NCBI RefSeq assembly: GCF_026914185.1
Contig: NC_070561.1
Location: 3,782,001-3,846,000, forward strand
Origin: Puccinia triticina
Lineage: Eukaryota > Basidiomycota > Pucciniomycetes > Pucciniales > Pucciniaceae
Length of the DNA: 64,000 bases
Direction: 5' to 3'
The stretch's first letter is position 1. Every line of letters begins with the position of its first letter. The position numbers were made by a program, and so were the translations under genes. The notes below the pieces were generated by a model. The model made no database searches. It was not told where the DNA came from and saw nothing but the letters and a program-made list of their open reading frames with translations. This document shows, piece by piece, positions 58,404 to 64,000 of this stretch.

Positions 58404-60575
58404 ATGGCTCAGTCCGCCGCCAAGCAAGCTGAATCTCTTCAATACCGTCTGCGCAACAGCCTCACATTGCAAGGGATCAACACGCTGGCAGATTTCTCCC
58501 GTCGTAATCAGAGCGGTAAGCAAGCCAAGAACTCAATCATCAACCGATGTAATCACTCAACATCTCACCCTTACCATTTTACAGAAATCATGCAATACAC
58601 CCAACCTTTCATTAGAATCATGGGAATGGATCCCCTTGGACGGCTTAACAAGGCAATGCTAAAAATACTTTCCCTTCAGAAGCAAGGTCCCCCCGAACTT
58701 TTCGAGCCTCTCGTCACGGTCATCCTCGACGAACAACCCAAATCCGATGAAGAAATGCGTAAGCTCACCAAAGAAAATTTCACCCGCCCCCCAACGTCTT
58801 TCGATGTCCCATCAAACCCGGCGAGCACCGGTATCAAATCCGGCACCATGAATTCCTTGGGCCAGATTTATGAGTTTGTTTCGTTGCTCAAACGTGAGCT
58901 GAGCGATTTAACGTACATCAATGTCCCAGGTTTGGTTCAGCACTTCACCAACAAGTGACGTCTCCCTAGCGCTTTCCGTCTCACCCCCGACAAAAGCTTC
59001 ATTGAAGACAGGTATAGATATGAATTTCCCAACACATCCGAGGTAATTATGTTGGAATGGATCAATTCATTCTTTCTCCAGTTGAAGAAGCAAAGCCCAA
59101 ACCTTCAGTTTCCCCGTGCTTGGCAGGCTTTTTCTATCAAGCCTTTGAAGGGCACCACGGACCAACACAAGAGAGGCGGGGCAAATATTGTATCCAGGGG
59201 CACCAAAAACGGATATATTCACATCAAAGATATTTTGGTCCCTTTTGAGCTCAAGAGTAACAAAGCACAGGCCAAACAGGCTTACATCTGCTTGGCCAAA
59301 TATGTCTACAAGATCTTCAAACATCAGCCCACCCAAAGCTTTGTTGTTGGACTTACTCTGTGCAGATCCAGTCTGAAGCTCTGGCAGTTCGACAGATCCG
59401 GAGCAATTGGTTCCAAATTACTTGAGCTCAAAGCAAACCAAAAACACTTGAAAATGTTCTTTCATCTAATGTCATTTTTCTTAACGTGTGATAAGACACT
59501 CCTTGGCTTTGACCCAACCTTTGTCAAGAATCAAGGGCGTCAAACTGTGAAAATCAAAACTAAAAGCGGTCTTCAAACACTCATCATTGACAAACCTGTC
59601 TTTCGAGCCTTGGGAATCTGCACACGGGGGACAACCTGCTGGAAAGCGCATCTTGAAGTACACAATCAGGAGAAATTTCTGATTAAAGATTCTTGGCAGC
59701 CTGGCAACCGGAGAGAAGAAGGTGACATGCTTTTCGACGTGACCAAAAAAGAAGTGTGCCATGTGGCCCAATATTATCATCATGAAGAAGTCCAGGTGGC
59801 TAACACAAAAGTTGACATTGAATCTCACGTTCGGAGGGGCACCGCTTTCCGCCGACCCAAGTGGACAATCAAATTTGCTCAAACGACCTATGATTCTGTA
59901 GTGCCAAATGAGTTTGTTAATTGGGTCCATAGGCTGTTGGTCCTCAAAGATGTGGGGCGACCCATTTGGGAAGCTGATTGCCCGGTTTGTCTGTTGAAGG
60001 CCCTCGAGGATTGCATCAAGGGGCACCAGGGATTATTGAAGGCTGGCTATCTTCACTGCAACATCTTGGTCAACAATCTTATGATTGGCAACACACACAA
60101 TCCGGATCAAAACTTCCTGATTGACCTGGATGCTGCAATCCCCTACCATCCCACAGAGAAGCAAGAACGCCAAGGAAAAACCGGCACAAAAGTCTTCATG
60201 TCAATCTATTTGCTCAACAACAAAAAACATTTGCACCATTTTGTCGATGAACTGGAATCATTTTTTTGGGTATTGATATGGATTTGCATCCATTACCCTG
60301 AGAAAGAAAAGAAAATATTGGAAGTGACAAAATGGAATTATCAACCCCTAGCAACGCTAGCAGCGCTGAAATGAAGTTTCCTTGCCAAACCTGGATGGGC
60401 TACGCGCGATTTCACGCCTTGTTACGCCAAAATGCCTCTCATTGAATGTGTGGGCAAGTTTGCCGAACTCATACGTGAACCTGGTGTCAGAGGAGAGAAT
60501 TCCGAGAAACTCTATAAAGATATATTGACCATTTTGGAAAACGCTCGGAAAGAGCTCCACGCATCATCAGCCTAA
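58404..60575 (+). pseudogene. FunK1-type fungal protein kinase, two in-frame TGA codons
   Basis: An ATG at 58404 opens a frame with one intron (about 58520-58584). The same frame continues to a TAA at 60573-60575, broken by TGA at 58956-58958 and 60372-60374. The kinase core has KFLIKDSWQ (putative ATP-binding Lys), LHCNILVNNLMI where family members have HxDxxxxN, FLIDLDAAI (DFG equivalent), GTKVFMSI and a DELESFFWVLIWICIHY block diagnostic of FunK1 (Pkinase_fungal). The catalytic Asp of the HxD motif is Asn. FunK1 kinases are expanded in basidiomycetes; their substrates are unknown. With two stops and a lost catalytic residue I treat it as a pseudogene, though the rest of the frame is well kept. 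Confidence 0.83.
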
Positions 60576-61225
60576 GTAGGTCCCCCAATCTTCCTCTCCC
60601 CCATTTGCCTAGCCCGCTGACCCAACCTCTCATTTCTAGGAATCTAGTTTTTGCTTACATTTTGTTTCCAACATCGTCATTGTTCCCCGTTGTTTTGATT
60701 ACAAATCCTGTGGATTCATTCTTATTCCCTTTCCTGAACCATTTCCAATTGTTCCAATCATAAGTTTCCTTTTAAATTCAATAGCCAATCAACTCAATTG
60801 CATTCAGAATCATGTACAATCTAGTAAACCTTTGTCAAAGATGAGTTCAATAAGCAGAAAATTGCAAATGTGTTTGTTATGCTGAGATCTAGCTTAACAA
60901 AGCCACCCAAATGGTGCGTCCAGTGGACCCTGCGCGGAGCGCTCTCCTTAGGACAGGCTTGCATGGCATCCCTCAATTCAAGCAGGAGCAAAAAGTATGT
61001 ATCTGCCAAATAAAAAAGAGAAAATGATATACGAAACTGAATAGACAGAATTGTAGATTTAGTTCTTGTTAAGAATTTGAGGCAATCATATGTCTTGTAG
61101 CCACAAAATTGGGAATCCACATTTCTTTACTTGGGCAATCTTTGGAAAAATTATTGAAAATACATCAATGGTAATCCAAAAATTATGTGTAGACAGAACT
61201 GTTGAGGAGATGCCAAAGGTTTAGA
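60576..61225. other. Intergenic DNA downstream of FunK1, no gene seen
   Basis: Pyrimidine-rich sequence that may include a 3' UTR, then AT-rich DNA with no recognised ORF, RNA gene or element. Confidence 0.4.
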
Positions 61226-61477
61226 ATAGGGATGGCAATTGGGTGGGCTCCCTGACAGGCTGCCTGAACCCAACTGGGTTTGAGCCAAGCGCAGGCTGCC
61301 TTTTTAAGGAAAATTTCCCAAGGCGGCCTGGCTCAACATACTAAGGACAGAAGTGTTGTGACCGAGGTCACAGGTGTGTACTTGGCTGTGGCTCAGCCAC
61401 CTGGAGGAGTGTACATCAGCCTCCTCCGGGCCCCATTGGTAGCAATCCCTACTGTTTACCACATACATGTTCCTATT

Positions 61478-61935
61478 ACCACCCCAAAAAGGATGGCAAC
61501 GAGTGCACATTGCCATGCTCTAACATTCCTCTAACACAACTCTTACTTGTGTCTTACTACCCTCATCTACACCTCTTACTTTCCTCAAACAACTCTCTTA
61601 CTTTCATCAAACACCCAGCACCACCCCATAAAGGAAGGCAATGTGTGCTTATCGCCATTCTCTAAAGCTTCTCTTACTTGGATCATTCCAGTGTAGAGCC
61701 AGGGGGCTCAGTAGGCATTTTGTAAAATTGTCCAAAATCACTTCCAGGATGTATGTGCAATATGAGTATAGAGGGATGGGATCAGTTAACCAAGTAACAA
61801 CAATTTTAAATCTCAGTTACATGATTGAATCACAAGGTTATACTTGGTGTTAAGACCAGGTAAGAACTATGGAATAGCAATGTATTGATCATGGCAATGT
61901 GTGCACATTGCCATCCTTTTTGGGGTGGTGTATAG
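61478..61935. repeat. Inverted-repeat element with ACCACCCCAAAAAGGATGGC ends
   Basis: ACCACCCCAAAAAGGATGGC with a following GTGCACATTGCCAT at 61478-61515 is inverted at about 61893-61935; a third, direct and diverged copy lies at 61620-61660. Probably a MITE; no TSD identified. Confidence 0.55.
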
Positions 61936-62194
61936 GTTATCAGCCCTTAAGGCATCTTGTTAACCCTTACTAGCCAGACGTTGAAGAAAAATCAACCAAT
62001 GAACAATCCTGGATCATTCTTGTCTTTAAAAACAAATACCGGTGTCTCTTTTTTCTTACCTTACAAATCCAACAAACAATCCTGGACCCAGCTCATTTTT
62101 TTCTTATCCTTCAATGCTCAAACACTCAAAATCAATGGACCCCAACGCCAATGGTGCTTGAAGATGGATTCAATTTTTCCTTGCTGATCTGAAT

Positions 62195-62923
62195 TAGGGA
62201 TGGCATCAGATACCCGTTTGCGGGTACCTGCTTTCAGGAGCAGGTACCCGGAAACGGGTGCCAGGTGTGGGTGCGGGTGTCCAATATCAGTAGAACTTCA
62301 GGCAAAACTGGGTCAATATGATACCAATAACGGTAACGTAACAATATTGTATCAATTTTTGGCGCGTTACCGGTACCGTTACCAGTAACGGCAGTGCGTT
62401 ACCGATATTAGATTTAGATTATTAATTATATTTGCCGCTGTTACAATACTGCTGCTGATATAATGTCAATATCGCGGTGGTATCGTGGTTTTTTTTGGCT
62501 TTTTTAGCCTTTTTTGGCTGGAAAAACACCGTTATTGCATTATTGGCGTTACCATACCGTTAATGATCTTAAAAAGATTGACTCATTTCAATACGCGCAA
62601 GGCGCGAAAAAAATTGTTACCGTTAACAGTAACAGCAAAAAAGGTAACATGGCGACGTTACAATATGAAAAAAATCCAGAATATTGTATTGAATTGTATT
62701 GACCCAGTGTTGCTTCAGGCAGGTACCCGCACCTGCCACAGGTACCTGCGCGCAAAGTTCCGTCCTACAGGGTAGGGATGGCGCTGGGTACCATTTGGCA
62801 GGTACCTGTCACCTGTAAGCGGGTACCTGTCTGGCGTGGCAGGTACCCGCCAGCGGGTGCGGGTGTAATTTGGGCAGGTACCTGCACCCGCCACGGGTAC
62901 CCAGGTCAAAAGTGCTATCTCTA
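62195..62923. mobile_element. hAT-related MITE (TAGGGATGGC/GCTATCTCTA), 8-bp TSD, with nested insertion
   Basis: ATCTGAAT flanks both ends (62187-62194 and 62924-62931). The interior is full of GGTACCCG/CGGGTACC words as in the other family members. A second TAGGGATGGC occurs inside at about 62773, so this may be a dimer or a nested pair. The element 62303-62712 is inserted in it. Confidence 0.78.
62303..62712. mobile_element. Second CAACACTGGGTC-ended element, 410 bp, 7-bp TSD
   Basis: Starts CAAAACTGGGTCAATA and ends with the complement of CAACACTGGGTCAATA. CTTCAGG flanks both sides (62296-62302, 62713-62719). The body is built of GTAACGG/CCGTTAC and related short words. Ends and TSD length match the satellite-filled element at 25495-27125. 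Confidence 0.82.
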
Positions 62924-63424
62924 ATCTGAATATTTTCCTAGACACTGTGCCTTTGTGGAACTACTCAAAGGGGGGAATAGAGCTTAAAAGGGAGATGGAT
63001 AGCAACTCTAGCACCAATGTAAGCTATGCAAGGGTGCTGGTGAGGCTGCCTTCCTGACTAATGCTGAGGGGATGAGAGTAACACTAAGAAAAAGAAGAAA
63101 AGTTGTGGCTGATTTCTACTTGATCTTAGGAGCTAGTACTATGAGCTTAACTACTGTTTGGGCTACTGAGGATGAGAGGGTTGGGGTAATGATTGATGAG
63201 GGGGAAGCAATAGCAATGGTTCAATATCAAGGGTGGGTTCAGAGGGGCAATGGGCAATGTTCAATAGCAATGGGTTGAGGAGCAATAGCAATGATTTCAA
63301 TAAGCAAATGAGTGATGAGGAATTTCCACTATAATTTCTGCATACTCTACAAGTGAGGGGGAAACAGTCTATCTTATGTTCAGCTGAAGGATGAGCAATC
63401 AAGAGGAATTCTGGCTATGGGAAG

Positions 63425-63870
63425 AACAATCCAAGTTTATTAAATACACAGTTTTGCCATAATTAAAAAAATTAAGATCAAGGGTTCCCCCTTACAATTA
63501 TACAAAATGAGGAAAAGAAACATCATTGGTTCCCCCATCAACAAAAGTTCAAAAAAAAACATGTCTGGTTTTCCCTCTACAAAAACCAGGATACACAAAA
63601 AGGGGGATTTTACACAAGAGAAAACTGATTTTATTGACAAGAAAATCTCTACCAGCCTTCCAACATCGGCAAAGCCGTGCCCCCAGGCTCACCACCCAGC
63701 CCGCATCAAGCGCACGGGTCAAAAGTGATGGACGTGAAGGCCCCCGGCCCGCAGCTGAGGCTGCAGACCCGTGGGGGGCCCACTCTTCAGCCCCTCAGAC
63801 TGCGCACATGCAACAGCGGAGGGGGGCGAGGACGAACCGTCCGCTGGAAGTGCAGCGGCAGAGGACGCCC
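63425..63870. repeat. Dispersed repeat, copy 2 (matches 53105-53550)
   Basis: Same orientation and block order as 53105-53550. The minus strand has a short ORF (63934-63719) running toward the window edge in which ADGSSSPPSAV and related Ser/Pro-rich sequence appear; I cannot identify it. The last 130 bases show no feature I can support. Confidence 0.55.
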
Positions 63871-64000
63871 TGGGGGTATTGATGTTCATCAAGCCCTTCC
63901 TTTTATACACAAGTGTTCCAAGTCTCGCTTCCACAGCCCCCTTTTGACCAGCTTGGCATACACAATAAGACCCTTCTCATCGTCAGCACCACGAGGACAA

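Overview
This window looks like fungal nuclear DNA, most likely from a rust fungus (Pucciniales) with a transposon-rich genome. The basis is spliced genes with short GT-AG introns (mostly about 65-115 nt), basidiomycete-typical families (FunK1 kinase, DUF6589, RecQ-like helicase, PIF/Harbinger, hAT, Ty3/gypsy) and AT-rich intergenic DNA packed with nested elements. The assignment is inferred from gene content; no rRNA or other species marker is present.

Host genes lie mainly in the first 15 kb. They are the 3' part of an epsin-like endocytic adaptor (1-1411, +), a complete six-exon SGT1-like CS/SGS co-chaperone (5729-6844, +), a decayed Rad9-like remnant (about 9720-10610, -) and a complete five-exon Pcf11 mRNA 3'-end processing factor (10869-14706, -) with an unusually long first intron. 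Between them are a 1.5-kb fold-back element (2875-4416), two CACTA-like MITEs (4425-4640, 5135-5362) and a palindromic hAT MITE with an 8-bp target duplication (7827-8040).

From about 15083 to 22383 a 7.3-kb unit with inverted terminal repeats of about 300 bp carries two intact, convergent genes: a 964-aa DUF6589 protein and a 727-aa RecQ-like helicase. It is a candidate for a little-described large transposon.

From 23502 to 34631 lies an LTR retrotransposon (Ty3/gypsy, chromodomain, minus orientation) with 844-bp LTRs and TSD TGACG. Its integrase is interrupted by two clean insertions. One is a 1.63-kb element whose body is 111 perfect copies of a 10-bp unit; the other is a 216-bp CACTA-like MITE. 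Removing either one with one TSD copy restores the reading frame.

From 36971 to 39470 there is a decayed gag remnant. From 39518 to 51299 lies a hAT transposon with a 13-exon transposase (47899-51085, two nonsense codons). Its left end is split by a second LTR retrotransposon (39607-47633, TSD GCGG). That element carries four mutually homologous intron-like segments with hairpins at their 5' splice sites, and a primer-binding region matching the whole 3' half of tRNA-Tyr. The hAT ends match a set of short palindromic GGTACC-rich elements found through the window (7827-8040, 34845-34982, 51874-52653, 62195-62923), probably its non-autonomous relatives.

The last 13 kb holds a composite minisatellite/fold-back element (51311-52670), dispersed repeats, a PIF/Harbinger transposase fragment, a 297-bp near-perfect hairpin (57919-58215) and a FunK1 kinase gene with two in-frame TGA codons and a lost catalytic Asp. 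A second satellite-like element with the same termini and 7-bp TSD size as the array element sits at 62303-62712. Many of the disabling changes in transposon and kinase genes look like C-to-T or G-to-A transitions, several at probable CpG sites.
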